From UBA2336 sp049306095 (lineage in GTDB: Bacteria > Bacteroidota > Bacteroidia > Cytophagales > Cyclobacteriaceae), in contig JBAQPU010000022.1 of NCBI GenBank assembly GCA_049306095.1, positions 62,001-126,000 of the forward strand: a stretch of 64,000 nucleotides of DNA, given 5' to 3'. Of the stretch, positions 50,704 to 60,923 are shown in pieces (the first letter of the stretch is position 1; every line of letters starts with the position of its first letter). The position numbers and the translations under genes are program-made. The notes beneath the pieces are model-generated. The model saw only the letters and a list, made by a program, of their open reading frames with translations, had not been told where the DNA came from and did not search any database.

Positions 50704-53700
50704 TTACTGCGCCAGGTTAAATCGCACCTGTAGCCCAAATCGTGTAGTAGCCCTGCGGAAGGAATTGGAAACAGCCGGGTTATTGATCGACCGTTCATAG
50801 TACATTTGAACGCTCAGCTTCTGGTTAACAATGTAGCTGATGTTCGGGCGCAACTGGTAGTTGAGGTTGCCGCTGGTAATGATGTTTTGTTCCTCAATTT
50901 TCCGCTGAATGGTTTTGCTGTCGGTAACGGTCAGGTTTATCCGGAAGGTCACATCGTTTTTCAGTATAATGGTTCTTCCTTTTGTTTTAATCGGTAGCCT
51001 GAAATTATTTTTCGTATAGCCAAACTCAAAGGAGAAATCTTTGCTGCTCACTTCGGTAACCTGTGCGTTTGAAATATTCAGGGCCAGGTCGCGTTTGGTT
51101 TTGTAATCGGCACGCACTGTGAGTCTGTTTTTGGTGCGGAGGTTTACGCCAATAAGCGGTGAAAATTGTTCTGAAATTAACACCTGACTGATTACATAAA
51201 CAGGTACAATTTTTCCATCAATAACGTTACCGTAAATTCCGTTGTTGTAATCTTCAATGGGTGCATCAATTCCAACTTTTCCGGGATCAGAATATTCAAG
51301 CGAATTAGAATAGTTTAGTACCGAGTAAGTAGAAGAATAAGCATGAGAGATGGTGATGGCCTGAAAGGCATCTTTTAGAACCGGAATCTTTGTCAGCCCG
51401 GTGTAATCAATTCGCCAATTGGGTAAAGGTGTTTTAGGAAAAGGACTCAGGTTGATTTTGTCGGCATTCTTTCCGCTGTATGCAGCTATAAATGCTGCAA
51501 TGGTAACATCTTGTGCAGCGGTATCGTATTCGGCCCCGGTAATTGTTTGAAAACGCTGCCGGACGGTGATCAGGTTCTTTTCAAATTGGTGAAATACATC
51601 GGAAGAAATTTCATCGTTCGAGCTGTTAAAAAATGTTCCGATTGTAATGGTAGAAATTTTGTAGCTCCCCACCCGGCTTGGATTGAGCGAAGCATAATCA
51701 TTCATGACTGTATCAAAACGGAAAATTTCCTGGTAGGAGTCCATAACATCTTTCTTGACATCCAGCTGAATCTTGAAATCGGTGGTCGGATCAATATTGG
51801 CCCTGGCCGAAAATGCGCGTGTCCGCGATTGTGTGAACGGGTTTGTTAGTTCAGGTGCTTTCGTCAGCCATCCTTTGTCGGCTGCTTTAAAACGGATGTC
51901 GCCATCCTGGCTACCAAAAATAAATTTCCATCCGGGCGCTTCCCAGGCTTTGTCCATACCAAACAAGTGCGGACTGGGTTCGAACCCCGGCAGGGTAATT
52001 CCTTCTGTAATCGTGTACGTTCCGTTGATGGAACGGAGTGACATCAGTAAGCGCAGAAAGCCTTTAATAATTGGGGAAGCCGTCCTTACGGTATCAGGTT
52101 GTTTGGTGGCAGTTGGTTTCGCTGGTTTGGGTGGCGAATTTATATCTTTTAAAAACTTTATTTTGTTGTAAAGCTTAACCATGTCCAGTCTTCCGGTGAT
52201 GGTTTGGTCGCGACTGTTTTGAATGATATTCTTAAAGTCGAGACTTAATGAATCAGTAGGATCGTAAAGAGGTCCGGCACGCCAATCGTAGTTCACATTA
52301 TATCGATACTCAGCCCCCAGCCAGTCGGTAAGCGGAAATTTATCCAGGGGTACGATATAATTAGCCGTCAGACTTTGGTTGAAATTTTTCATCCGACCGA
52401 AGTTTTTCAGATTCTTTTTAATTTCATCCTGCACTTCTTTTCCTTCTCCTTCGGGTTCATCCACAATAGCATTGGCCCTGGCCGAATAATCCAACGTCAG
52501 GTTTTTTGAAAGATTCCACCGCAGGTTATACAGGCGATTGAACGTAAAGTATTTTTGATAGATGGGTGCGGAGCTTGAAAGGTCATTCCGGTAAACATTT
52601 TTGATGAACGATCGGTCCAGGTCGGCCCGTACCGAAATGCTGGCGGGCATCAGGCTGAAATTAAAATCCTTCACCAATTTCCAATACGGTGATTTAAACG
52701 CATCCATATTTTTGAAGGGCTCAATACCGGTTGCCTTGGGTGAAAAAGTATAGGCAACCCCTCCTTTGTAAAAGCGCTGTACCGATTCCTGAATGGTAAA
52801 ACTGCTGCGGGTGGCTTCGCTGAAGGAATAGTTGAAGGCGAAATTTTCAATATCGTAAAGATGATTTTTTGCCTGGGGATTCACCTTTACCTTTCGCACG
52901 TTCGTAAAGTTGATGCTCTTTCGAATGGTTTGATCGCGGATCAGTCGTTTGTAGGCGTCTCCTTCCGCGGTGGAGAGTTCATCAATAAACCCATCCAGTC
53001 GGATATCGGGGTTGGCCGGATCATATTTTGGATTGATGGTGGTGTTCTCATAACTCAGCAGCATGGGTAACTTAATGCCTGTGTTGCCCAAGAATATTTT
53101 ATCGAGGTTGATGTTGGCAGTGATATCATACGCGGTGGTTTCTTCGCGCGTGCGTTCACTGATTTTAGAACTTACCCCCCCGAATCCAAACGTGGTATAA
53201 CGCAAAGAGCCTGTAATCGTGGCGAAGTCAGCAAGCTTGGCACTCAGTACAGTGTTTGTAGCCCATCCTGCTGTCCGGTCGAAATCGGTTAAACGCAATT
53301 CGTTTGCCCAAATACAAACCGACTGTCGCTGCTTGTCGGGTGAGCGCGGGTTGCGTACGCCAATCATCAGAACCTTCACTTGTGTTAAATCAGGTCTTCC
53401 TAAAATTCTCAGGTTATGCCTGCCCGATGGTTTCGGTCCGTTTTGAGGATATAAATTATCCAGCGGGTAGGAGGCCAGGTCACGTTCGGTCTTGAGTTGG
53501 TAAAGTTCATCAAGGGCCAGATTAAACTCATTGGCCTCCGGCCATATTTCTCTGGGATCGGTAGTGGTTGCCGGGCGCGTAATTTTTAACGGAAGCTCTA
53601 TTTCATAATAGTTTTGTTCAAAATCGGTTCCCAGGCGCATGAACACAGTCAACTCGTCATCATCGGTGAGTTCGCTGTTGGCGTGAACAAACATTTGAAT

Positions 53701-56700
53701 GCGGCCATAGTTGAAAAAATCCATTCCTACGTTTTTGTAAATGGCGCGCGCATCGCCATCCTCCAGTCCATCAATACATACCTGAACTGATTGCTCGTTA
53801 AGCTGACGGGGTACAGACGAAGTATTGTCGGGGTCGCGTCTGAAGCCAGGAGGTACAACATAGGGTGATTTTAGCCCCGCAGGATCTTTACCCGAATTTT
53901 CTTCAATGTTTACGACCGACACCGTAAAGTTATCGGTGCCCGGTTCGGGATCTTCAATCAAGCCGCCATCCCGAAGGTTTTCGGTGTAGCGTATCCAGCG
54001 GTTGCCCACCATTCGGAAGTTAGCGAAACGCAGTACCACCGGTTGTTGAAAATCTGTCAGAATCATGCGTGCATACTTAATGGAGGTAAACCCGCTGATG
54101 TTTCCAACTTTGCCTTTAAATTGTTGAATCGGTATTCTGAACAAATACCATTTTACTTTGTCGGGGTGCTCATCTCCGGCACTGGTTTCAATTTCATCTA
54201 CAATGTATCCTTTGCCAATGCCAAGATCGCCCGGCCTCAGATCAATCTCGTATTTGTAATAACCTTCTTTTTCGCTTACGGTTTGGTCAATGTTCAGGTC
54301 CTCATTGTCGGGGTAGGGGCTTCCCGAGCGGGCGATAGGATCGTTGCCCTGTACAACCGGAGAGTTGCCTTCCATGCCATTGAAATTTTTGTAGCGTTGA
54401 AGGAGCGGTGCATCGACTGCATCCAGTTTATCGTCAAGAAAATATTGAAAATCATCAGCTGATGGATCGGCTAAAACCTCCGGCCCGTTAATGGTAGAAA
54501 GAAAACCCGAAAATTCGGTATTTTCATTTTTTGTTCCGCTGGCGCTGGTAAGGCCATCTAACCCAACGTCCTGATTTTTTCTGGATGAAGGTTCGTTGTC
54601 AAATGCGTTGGTGATGTATTGCTGATCGGTCACATATCCCCAGTTATTATTTGGAGTCAGGCTTAAATCGCCATTGGGTGGGAGTCCGTTTTCAAAGGCA
54701 TGGCGAGAGTCGCGCATCACATCTTCTGAAACATCACCGAGATGAAAAATGAGCTTTCCGCCAGTTGTATTCCAGTTATCGAATTTCCCATCCATGATTT
54801 TTCCATAGTTGGAGTACATGATGAAAGGATCCAACATCCAGAATTCGATATACTCGATGTTGGCTTTATTAAAGTCAACTTCCGTTCTGATGGCCGTGGT
54901 AATACCACCCCAATTTTCACGGGGGCTCAACAGCTCACCGTTGGTGTTGATTTTCGCCAGATCGGTATTGTAGTTATAAGGTCCGCGTTCTGTAGGATAG
55001 TACGCCAGATCAAGAATGGTCTCAAAAAAGTTTCCTTGTGTACGATAGCGTTCCGGGAAAATTTCCTGAGGGCCAACCGCCCGTACATAGTGATTTTTTA
55101 AATCATCTTCTGAGATGTTTTTGGGTTTATACTGTCCGCCATCGCGGTAAAACTGATTATCGACCTGGTACCAGGCCAGTTTTGCGCGCTTGAAACCGGC
55201 ACGCACATCATCAGGCAAGCCACCGCTGTCATCAAAGTCGAACGGAACGGATGCGAGTTTCCAGGAAAGCGGATTGAGTAATGAGTAAGGTGTAGCCGTG
55301 TTTTCAAAATCATCGATGTAGCCGGTACCTTCACCATCAACAATGTTGGAGGTTCCGGGTAACAACTGCGCGAATTCCCCGCTCCAGTTAATGCTCGACA
55401 GTTCTTTGGTTTGAATACCGGGGATGGCATCCACCAGCTTGGTGAGCAGACGACTGTTCTTTCGCACATTAAAATCGAGACCGTACTGAAAGTTACGGGC
55501 AGGCTCGGTTCCAATGAGGTTGCGGCTGATCAGCGGGCGTTCATTATAGTAGAGTGTGGTGGCCCCAAAATTAACTTCATCGTTCAGTTTATAATCGAAA
55601 CGCGCGCCCAGCAAGGAGCGGGTTTGAAAGGCAAATGGATCAGATTGTTCGTAGTCGACTGTAATATTTTTGCCGGAGTTTAATATGGCATCGTTGAGGA
55701 TGGTTACTGTCCCGAAGGTATAATCCACCACGAAATCCTGCTGTTCAAGCAAGGGAGTTCCTCCTGCATACACGCGTACCGAGCCGGGTGTTACACCAAA
55801 GCCGGGTATCTGAATATTTTTTGATGAACCCGAAGCGCTGTACGTACCCACCAGATAGAATTTGTTTTTTGTGGCCAGGCGTTCGGCCTGTGCTTTGGGT
55901 ATCCGATACAAAGTATCGAATACATATTTATTGATGAGGTAATCTTTATTGGGTTCATCCTTAAAGGCGGCTCGGAGCGGATGATTGTACGGTTCCAGGT
56001 ATGGAAAGATGATCAGTCCTGTTTGGGCATTGATGGTGATGCCTTCAACAAAATCGAAGTTACCATCACCCGGTGGATCGTTCACCGGATTGAGTCTGTC
56101 CATCCCCATAATTTCAATCAGTTGCCTGTTGCGGGCAATGGAGCCTTCCTGCAATTGTGGGTTATCGATACCGGTTTTGTCATCGCGGTAGATTACGCGC
56201 AACTGAAATCCTTCTCGCGTAAGTTGGCTCACATTCATGCTGTAGATGTTCTTCATCATCAGATCCCACATAGGAAGTGGTTTACCTGCGGCATCGGTTG
56301 GAAAATAATTGCGCGTGCGGAGGAGTTTTAAATAAATGACTTCCGAATCGGCCCGATCGGCATAGTCTTCGGAAAGTTCACCTACTTTGTATTGTTTTCC
56401 ATTGTACGTGTATTCATAGGCAACGGCCAGGGCTTCATCGCTTTGCAGTTTACGCGAAAGGGTGATGTAACCCAGTTGTTTATGAAAGGTGTATTCGGTT
56501 GGTGCCAGTTTACGCGAGCTATTAATTCTTTCAAAGTCAACCCCGTTTGCCAACCCGATCCCGCTTAGTGCTGTTATGATGCCGTCAACATTGCGGTCGA
56601 TGTTATCCAGCAACAGGGTTGTGCCATTGTCATTATCATACCAAAGGTTATTGGCTTTATTGCTGTTGGCGGCATCGGTGCCCATCGGTGTGACCACTGA

Positions 56701-57909
56701 ACTGTAGATTTTGCTGAACTCGCCAACATCCGCCAATCCTACCACCGTACGAAGGGTTTGTGTATCGCTGCTTCTGTTAATCAGGTACACTTCCACACGC
56801 GTTATGTTAATACCGGATATTATCTGCGGAGTGCTTCGCAACCATTTTTCATAGTTGTCGCGGAAGAAATGGCCAAGAAAGAAATGTCGACTCTCATCAT
56901 AGGCAGAAGCAATGAACTCAAAGGGTCGTCCTTGTCCGTTGCTGCCGCCCGGTATGTTAATGGACTCCACTTTACCGCGCTGCGTGGAGGCAATGGAGGT
57001 TACAAATAATTTTCCGAATTGCATTTGTGCTTTAACACCAAAGAGGTTCTGTGATCCCTGGATGAGCGTGTTGTTCAGCGGTAAGCTTACATTACCGATT
57101 TCCAGTTTTTTCAAAATGTCTTCTTTGAAACCAGTATACTCAACCTTCATGTTGTTTTGAAAGTCGAAGGAGTTGTTGTTATCGAAGTTGGCACTCACGG
57201 CCAGTTTCTCGCCCACTTTACCAACCACGCTCATGTTGATCTGCTGATCAAACTCAAATCCTCCGTTTTTTTGTTGCCGGATTGGGATGGCAGGGTTACT
57301 GATTTTCTGAAAAGAGCCACCGAAGTCGAGCGTTACAAATCCACGCGGAATCAGTTCGACATAGCTTCCTCCGAAAATTCGATCGAGTACCGGACTGATA
57401 TAAATTTTTGGAATCAGGCCGCGACTGCTCACCGCACTTTCGCCATCCAGACTGCGCGATTTCCCCTGCCAGTAACTTTTCAGCAGGTCACGTTCCTGAT
57501 AAGCTTTAAACTCTTCGAAACTCATAGTGGTGACCGGTCTGAAATTTAGCTCACCCACTTTTTCGTAGATGGTATAGTTTAACCCCGAGTCAAGTTCAAC
57601 ATCCAGGTTGACTTTCGTTGGGTCCTTTAAAAAAAGAGGCGACTCTGTTGGTGTGTTGGAGAAGGGATCTCCATAGCGGTCGCGCAAATAAAAGGTTGGC
57701 TTGCGACTGGGTTTATAGGGAATATTTTTAACAGTGTCTTGCTTCAGGCGGGTAGTATCCTGCTGAAAAAAGGCAGATGCCTCCGCGTGCAAAAAGAAGC
57801 CAAGAAAGAAAAAAAGAGCAAGGATTTTCCCATGCGCCAGCATGCCCAGATGCCAATAGGGGCGTGTGTGCGGATGAATCGGCACATGGGCTAATCGCGG
57901 CATTGACAA
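50704..57909 (-). CDS. sprA: SprA, outer membrane translocon of the type IX secretion system
   Basis: 2401 residues. The N-terminus has a hydrophobic signal segment (ILALFFFLGFFLHAEASAF); the start may be ATG 57909 or the later ATG 57843 (MLAHGKIL), which gives a more normal signal peptide. The sequence matches SprA/Sov throughout, for example LIPRGFVTLDFGGSFQKISN, ANFDNNNSFDFQNNMKVEY, IQGSQNLFGVKAQMQFGKL and GEGTGYIDDFENTATPYSL. The long C-terminal part has many beta-strand patterns and ends KLSVQMYYERSINNPAVSN. It forms the giant beta-barrel that exports T9SS cargo such as the 2391-residue protein at 4690, and it supports gliding in motile relatives. Confidence 0.96.
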   Translation of the reverse strand: MSMPRLAHVPIHPHTRPYWHLGMLAHGKILALFFFLGFFLHAEASAFFQQDTTRLKQDTVKNIPYKPSRKPTFYLRDRYGDPFSNTPTESPLFLKDPTKVNLDVELDSGLNYTIYEKVGELNFRPVTTMSFEEFKAYQERDLLKSYWQGKSRSLDGESAVSSRGLIPKIYISPVLDRIFGGSYVELIPRGFVTLDFGGSFQKISNPAIPIRQQKNGGFEFDQQINMSVVGKVGEKLAVSANFDNNNSFDFQNNMKVEYTGFKEDILKKLEIGNVSLPLNNTLIQGSQNLFGVKAQMQFGKLFVTSIASTQRGKVESINIPGGSNGQGRPFEFIASAYDESRHFFLGHFFRDNYEKWLRSTPQIISGINITRVEVYLINRSSDTQTLRTVVGLADVGEFSKIYSSVVTPMGTDAANSNKANNLWYDNDNGTTLLLDNIDRNVDGIITALSGIGLANGVDFERINSSRKLAPTEYTFHKQLGYITLSRKLQSDEALAVAYEYTYNGKQYKVGELSEDYADRADSEVIYLKLLRTRNYFPTDAAGKPLPMWDLMMKNIYSMNVSQLTREGFQLRVIYRDDKTGIDNPQLQEGSIARNRQLIEIMGMDRLNPVNDPPGDGNFDFVEGITINAQTGLIIFPYLEPYNHPLRAAFKDEPNKDYLINKYVFDTLYRIPKAQAERLATKNKFYLVGTYSASGSSKNIQIPGFGVTPGSVRVYAGGTPLLEQQDFVVDYTFGTVTILNDAILNSGKNITVDYEQSDPFAFQTRSLLGARFDYKLNDEVNFGATTLYYNERPLISRNLIGTEPARNFQYGLDFNVRKNSRLLTKLVDAIPGIQTKELSSINWSGEFAQLLPGTSNIVDGEGTGYIDDFENTATPYSLLNPLSWKLASVPFDFDDSGGLPDDVRAGFKRAKLAWYQVDNQFYRDGGQYKPKNISEDDLKNHYVRAVGPQEIFPERYRTQGNFFETILDLAYYPTERGPYNYNTDLAKINTNGELLSPRENWGGITTAIRTEVDFNKANIEYIEFWMLDPFIMYSNYGKIMDGKFDNWNTTGGKLIFHLGDVSEDVMRDSRHAFENGLPPNGDLSLTPNNNWGYVTDQQYITNAFDNEPSSRKNQDVGLDGLTSASGTKNENTEFSGFLSTINGPEVLADPSADDFQYFLDDKLDAVDAPLLQRYKNFNGMEGNSPVVQGNDPIARSGSPYPDNEDLNIDQTVSEKEGYYKYEIDLRPGDLGIGKGYIVDEIETSAGDEHPDKVKWYLFRIPIQQFKGKVGNISGFTSIKYARMILTDFQQPVVLRFANFRMVGNRWIRYTENLRDGGLIEDPEPGTDNFTVSVVNIEENSGKDPAGLKSPYVVPPGFRRDPDNTSSVPRQLNEQSVQVCIDGLEDGDARAIYKNVGMDFFNYGRIQMFVHANSELTDDDELTVFMRLGTDFEQNYYEIELPLKITRPATTTDPREIWPEANEFNLALDELYQLKTERDLASYPLDNLYPQNGPKPSGRHNLRILGRPDLTQVKVLMIGVRNPRSPDKQRQSVCIWANELRLTDFDRTAGWATNTVLSAKLADFATITGSLRYTTFGFGGVSSKISERTREETTAYDITANINLDKIFLGNTGIKLPMLLSYENTTINPKYDPANPDIRLDGFIDELSTAEGDAYKRLIRDQTIRKSINFTNVRKVKVNPQAKNHLYDIENFAFNYSFSEATRSSFTIQESVQRFYKGGVAYTFSPKATGIEPFKNMDAFKSPYWKLVKDFNFSLMPASISVRADLDRSFIKNVYRNDLSSSAPIYQKYFTFNRLYNLRWNLSKNLTLDYSARANAIVDEPEGEGKEVQDEIKKNLKNFGRMKNFNQSLTANYIVPLDKFPLTDWLGAEYRYNVNYDWRAGPLYDPTDSLSLDFKNIIQNSRDQTITGRLDMVKLYNKIKFLKDINSPPKPAKPTATKQPDTVRTASPIIKGFLRLLMSLRSINGTYTITEGITLPGFEPSPHLFGMDKAWEAPGWKFIFGSQDGDIRFKAADKGWLTKAPELTNPFTQSRTRAFSARANIDPTTDFKIQLDVKKDVMDSYQEIFRFDTVMNDYASLNPSRVGSYKISTITIGTFFNSSNDEISSDVFHQFEKNLITVRQRFQTITGAEYDTAAQDVTIAAFIAAYSGKNADKINLSPFPKTPLPNWRIDYTGLTKIPVLKDAFQAITISHAYSSTYSVLNYSNSLEYSDPGKVGIDAPIEDYNNGIYGNVIDGKIVPVYVISQVLISEQFSPLIGVNLRTKNRLTVRADYKTKRDLALNISNAQVTEVSSKDFSFEFGYTKNNFRLPIKTKGRTIILKNDVTFRINLTVTDSKTIQRKIEEQNIITSGNLNYQLRPNISYIVNQKLSVQMYYERSINNPAVSNSFRRATTRFGLQVRFNLAQ

Positions 57910-57911
57910 AA

Positions 57912-58502
57912 TTAATTTCTGAGTGCTTGTTTAACTAAATCCTCCAAAGTAAGGGTATTTCCTGATTTTTTCAGGACTCCATCCACACTTTTCTCTGCAG
58001 CACTTTTGTTTATACCCAACGTGATTAAAGCAGATAACGCTTCATTGCGAAGGGTATTGTGTTTAACGCCTGTTCCGGACGGAGTTATTTCTTCGTAGGC
58101 ATCTTTTTTGAGTTTGTCTTTCAGTTCAATGATCACGCGCTGCGCTGTTTTTCCACCAATACCTTTAATGCGCTGAAGGGCAACAGCATCGTCATGGATA
58201 ATGGCACTCTTTAATTCTTCGGTAGACAGGTACGAAAGCATGACAATGGCAGTACTGGGGCCAACCCCGTTTACCGAAATCAACAGCTGAAACATTTTCT
58301 TTTCACTTTCTTTACTAAACCCGAAAAGCACATGCGCATCTTCTCGGATGTTCAGGTGGGTATGGAGTAAAATATTTTCCTGTTCTTTTATTTCTGCAAA
58401 TGTTTGCAATGAAACATTAACGTGATACCCAACTCCGTTCACCTCAATGATTACATGGGTCGGGTCTTTGTGGATCAGCTTGCCTCTTAAAAAAGTGATC
58501 AT
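57912..58502 (-). CDS. ruvA: Holliday junction branch migration protein RuvA
   Basis: 196 residues from the ATG at 58502 (MITFLRGKLIHKDPTH), the normal RuvA start; an ATG at 58514 would add four residues. OB-fold N-terminus, then VNGVGPSTAIVMLSYLSTEEL and IKGIGGKTAQRVIIELKDKL (two helix-hairpin-helix motifs), and the small C-terminal domain that contacts RuvB. 2 bp before the sprA start, so co-transcribed. Confidence 0.96.
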   Translation of the reverse strand: MITFLRGKLIHKDPTHVIIEVNGVGYHVNVSLQTFAEIKEQENILLHTHLNIREDAHVLFGFSKESEKKMFQLLISVNGVGPSTAIVMLSYLSTEELKSAIIHDDAVALQRIKGIGGKTAQRVIIELKDKLKKDAYEEITPSGTGVKHNTLRNEALSALITLGINKSAAEKSVDGVLKKSGNTLTLEDLVKQALRN

Positions 58503-58505
58503 GTT

Positions 58506-58575
58506 AAGGTTCAATGGTTTAAAGTTTCAAGTTCAAGGTTGTCATGTTCACTACACAAAACCTTGAACGTTGAAC
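58506..58575. repeat. Degenerate inverted word array (TTCAAGGTT type)
   Basis: GTTCAAGGTT at 58531-58540 is the exact reverse complement of AACCTTGAAC at 58559-58568, with further GGTTCAATGG / GTTGAAC words outside. Same words as the array at 13755. It fills the gap between maeB and ruvA. Confidence 0.8.
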
Positions 58576-58582
58576 TGGAATT

Positions 58583-60859
58583 CTAAAGATGGTCATTCTG
58601 TTCGTGTAACTGCGCATCCACTACGGCAATGGCGGCCATGTTTACAATTTCACGAATGGAACTTCCCAGTTGTAAAATATGAACCGGCTTTTTCATGCCC
58701 AGCAAAATCGGGCCAATGGCTTCCGCGCCTCCGATTTCCATCAGCAATTTGTACGCGATATTCCCTGATTCCAGGTTAGGGAAAATTAAGGTGTTGGCTC
58801 CCTCATTGGCAAGCGCGCTGAATGGATACGTTTCTTTCTGTAAATTCGTATCAAGCGCCACGTTGGCTTGCAGGTCGCCATCAATTACCAGGTCAGGAAA
58901 TTTTTGTTTTGCGAGCCTGACTGCTTCACGTGTTTTCTCCGGAACTTCTCCCTTTGAAGAACCAAAGTTTGAATAAGAGAGTACTGCCACGCGTGGATCC
59001 ATGTCAAAGAATTTTACTCCGCGCGCGGTTAACCCGATGATGTCGACCAGTTCGGCAGCGGTTGGATCGAGGTTTACCGTGGTATCGGCAAAGAAGAAAG
59101 TTCCGCGTTTATTCAGGATGATGTACATCCCGGCCACGCGACTTACACCTTCTGCCATTCCAATGATTTGCAACGAAGGCAAAATTGTTTTTGGGTAATC
59201 TTTAATCAAACCCGAAACCAATGCATCCGCCTCACCGGTTTCCACCATCATGGCTCCGTAATAGTTTCTGTCGCGCAGTGCCTGCTGGCAATCGCGTAAT
59301 GTCATGCCTTTGCGCTGGCGTTTCTTATATAGGATTTCTGCGTAGTGCTCTATTTTCTCTTTCTCCTTTCGTGGATAAATAATAGGGCAATCCAGTTCAA
59401 GTTTGTGCTCAACAATCAATCTTTCTATTTCGTCTCGATCACCCAACAAAATTGGTTTGGCTATTCCTTCATCTTGCAGGATTTGTGCAGCCTTAAGAAT
59501 TTTATGATGGTGCGCTTCGGCAAATACCACCCGTTTCGGATTTTTCTTGGCGCGATCAATAATGCGGGTCATCAGTTTTTGATCGATACCAATGCGATTC
59601 AATAATTCCTGATGATATGCACCCCAGTCGGCTATTGGATTTTTTGCCATTCCCGAATCCATCGCAGCTTTGGCCACTGCAGGAGAGATGGAGGTTATTA
59701 ATCTCGGATCCAACGGTTTGGGTATCAGGTAATCGCGGCCAAACGAAATTTTATCGGTGCCGTAGGCTTTCACTACCATATCGGGCACCGATTCTTTTGC
59801 CAGGTCGGCAATGGCGTGCACAGCAGCCAGTTTCATTTCTTCGTTGATTTCGGTTGCGCGAACATCCAATGCTCCGCGGAAGATATAGGGAAATCCTAAC
59901 ACGTTGTTCACCTGGTTCGGATGATCGGAGCGCCCGGTAGCCATGATTAAATCCTGGCGAGTTTTTTTAGCGACATCGTACTGAATTTCAGGATTAGGAT
60001 TGGCAAGCGCAAAAACAATCGGGTCTTTTGCCATCGCCAGAATGTCATCCGGTGTGAGAACATCGGCTTTTGAAAGTCCCAGGAAAACGTCCGCTCCTTT
60101 AATGGCTTCCTGTAAAGTTTTTATTTTTTTAGAGGTTGCAAAGCCCGCCTTGATTTCATCCAGGTCGGTTCGCTCTTGATTAATTACACCTTTACTGTCG
60201 CACATGATCAGGTTTTCAGGTTTTAAACCCAATGCGAAGTAGAGTCGCGTACACGAAACCGCGGCAGCGCCTGCGCCATTTACCACCACTTTAATTTTAT
60301 CAATTTTCTTTCCTACAATTTCAAGCGCGTTCAGCAAAGCCGCAGATGAAATAATGGCTGTTCCGTGCTGATCATCGTGCATGATGGGGATGTTCATTTT
60401 CTCGCGCAGCACCTGTTCAATTTTAAAGCACTCTGGAGCCTTAATGTCTTCGAGGTTAACACCGCCAAAAGTCGGTTCCAGCGACTTCACAATGTGTATG
60501 AATTTATCCGGATCGGTTTCATCAATTTCAATATCGAACACATCGATGCCGGCAAATTTTTTAAAGAGTACGCCTTTACCTTCCATGACGGGTTTAGAGG
60601 CTTCCGGTCCAATGTTACCCAGGCCCAGAACAGCCGTACCGTTAGAAATAACGGCCACCAGGTTTCCTTTTGCCGTGTACTTATACACATCGTCTTTGTT
60701 GGCGGCAATTTCTTTACAGGGTTCGGCAACTCCGGGTGAATAAGCAAGGGCTAAATCAAGTTGAGAGCTGAGTACTTTGGTGGGTACGACTTCAATTTTT
60801 CCAGGCTGCCCCTGTGTGTGGTAGTTGAGGGCATCCTGCTTTCTGATCTTAATGGACAT
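58583..60859 (-). CDS. maeB: NADP-dependent malic enzyme (malic/phosphotransacetylase fusion)
   Basis: 758 residues, the normal MaeB length. N-terminal malic enzyme: ALAYSPGVAEPCKEIA, VISNGTAVLGLGNIGP, MPIMHDDQHGTAII-like NIPIMHDDQHGTAII and VVNGAGAAAVSC, with FALANPNPEI. The C-terminal about 330 residues are a phosphotransacetylase-like regulatory domain (KNPKRVVFAEAHHHKILKAA to EIVNMAAIAVVDAQ). Converts malate to pyruvate and CO2 with NADPH. First gene of the maeB-ruvA-sprA-gcvH order; a TATCTTTG element lies 20 bp upstream. Confidence 0.96.
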   Translation of the reverse strand: MSIKIRKQDALNYHTQGQPGKIEVVPTKVLSSQLDLALAYSPGVAEPCKEIAANKDDVYKYTAKGNLVAVISNGTAVLGLGNIGPEASKPVMEGKGVLFKKFAGIDVFDIEIDETDPDKFIHIVKSLEPTFGGVNLEDIKAPECFKIEQVLREKMNIPIMHDDQHGTAIISSAALLNALEIVGKKIDKIKVVVNGAGAAAVSCTRLYFALGLKPENLIMCDSKGVINQERTDLDEIKAGFATSKKIKTLQEAIKGADVFLGLSKADVLTPDDILAMAKDPIVFALANPNPEIQYDVAKKTRQDLIMATGRSDHPNQVNNVLGFPYIFRGALDVRATEINEEMKLAAVHAIADLAKESVPDMVVKAYGTDKISFGRDYLIPKPLDPRLITSISPAVAKAAMDSGMAKNPIADWGAYHQELLNRIGIDQKLMTRIIDRAKKNPKRVVFAEAHHHKILKAAQILQDEGIAKPILLGDRDEIERLIVEHKLELDCPIIYPRKEKEKIEHYAEILYKKRQRKGMTLRDCQQALRDRNYYGAMMVETGEADALVSGLIKDYPKTILPSLQIIGMAEGVSRVAGMYIILNKRGTFFFADTTVNLDPTAAELVDIIGLTARGVKFFDMDPRVAVLSYSNFGSSKGEVPEKTREAVRLAKQKFPDLVIDGDLQANVALDTNLQKETYPFSALANEGANTLIFPNLESGNIAYKLLMEIGGAEAIGPILLGMKKPVHILQLGSSIREIVNMAAIAVVDAQLHEQNDHL

Positions 60860-60878
60860 GCTGTTTTGGTTAAACAGC

Positions 60879-60886
60879 CAAAGATA
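60879..60886 (-). promoter_or_regulatory. Candidate -7 promoter element for maeB
   Basis: Minus strand TATCTTTG, exact match to TAnnTTTG, 19 bp before the maeB ATG and directly after the terminator of the upstream gene, which is where a new transcript would be expected to start. Confidence 0.55.
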
Positions 60887-60898
60887 GTATTAAGCGTT

Positions 60899-60922
60899 AA
60901 AAAAGACCTATTGGCCAGGTCT
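60899..60922 (-). terminator. Rho-independent terminator after the lytic transglycosylase gene
   Basis: Minus strand AGACCT-7 nt-AGGTCT followed by a T run, 1 bp past the stop codon at 60924. It separates the tatA-gatA-transglycosylase transcript from maeB. Confidence 0.8.
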
Positions 60923-60923
60923 C

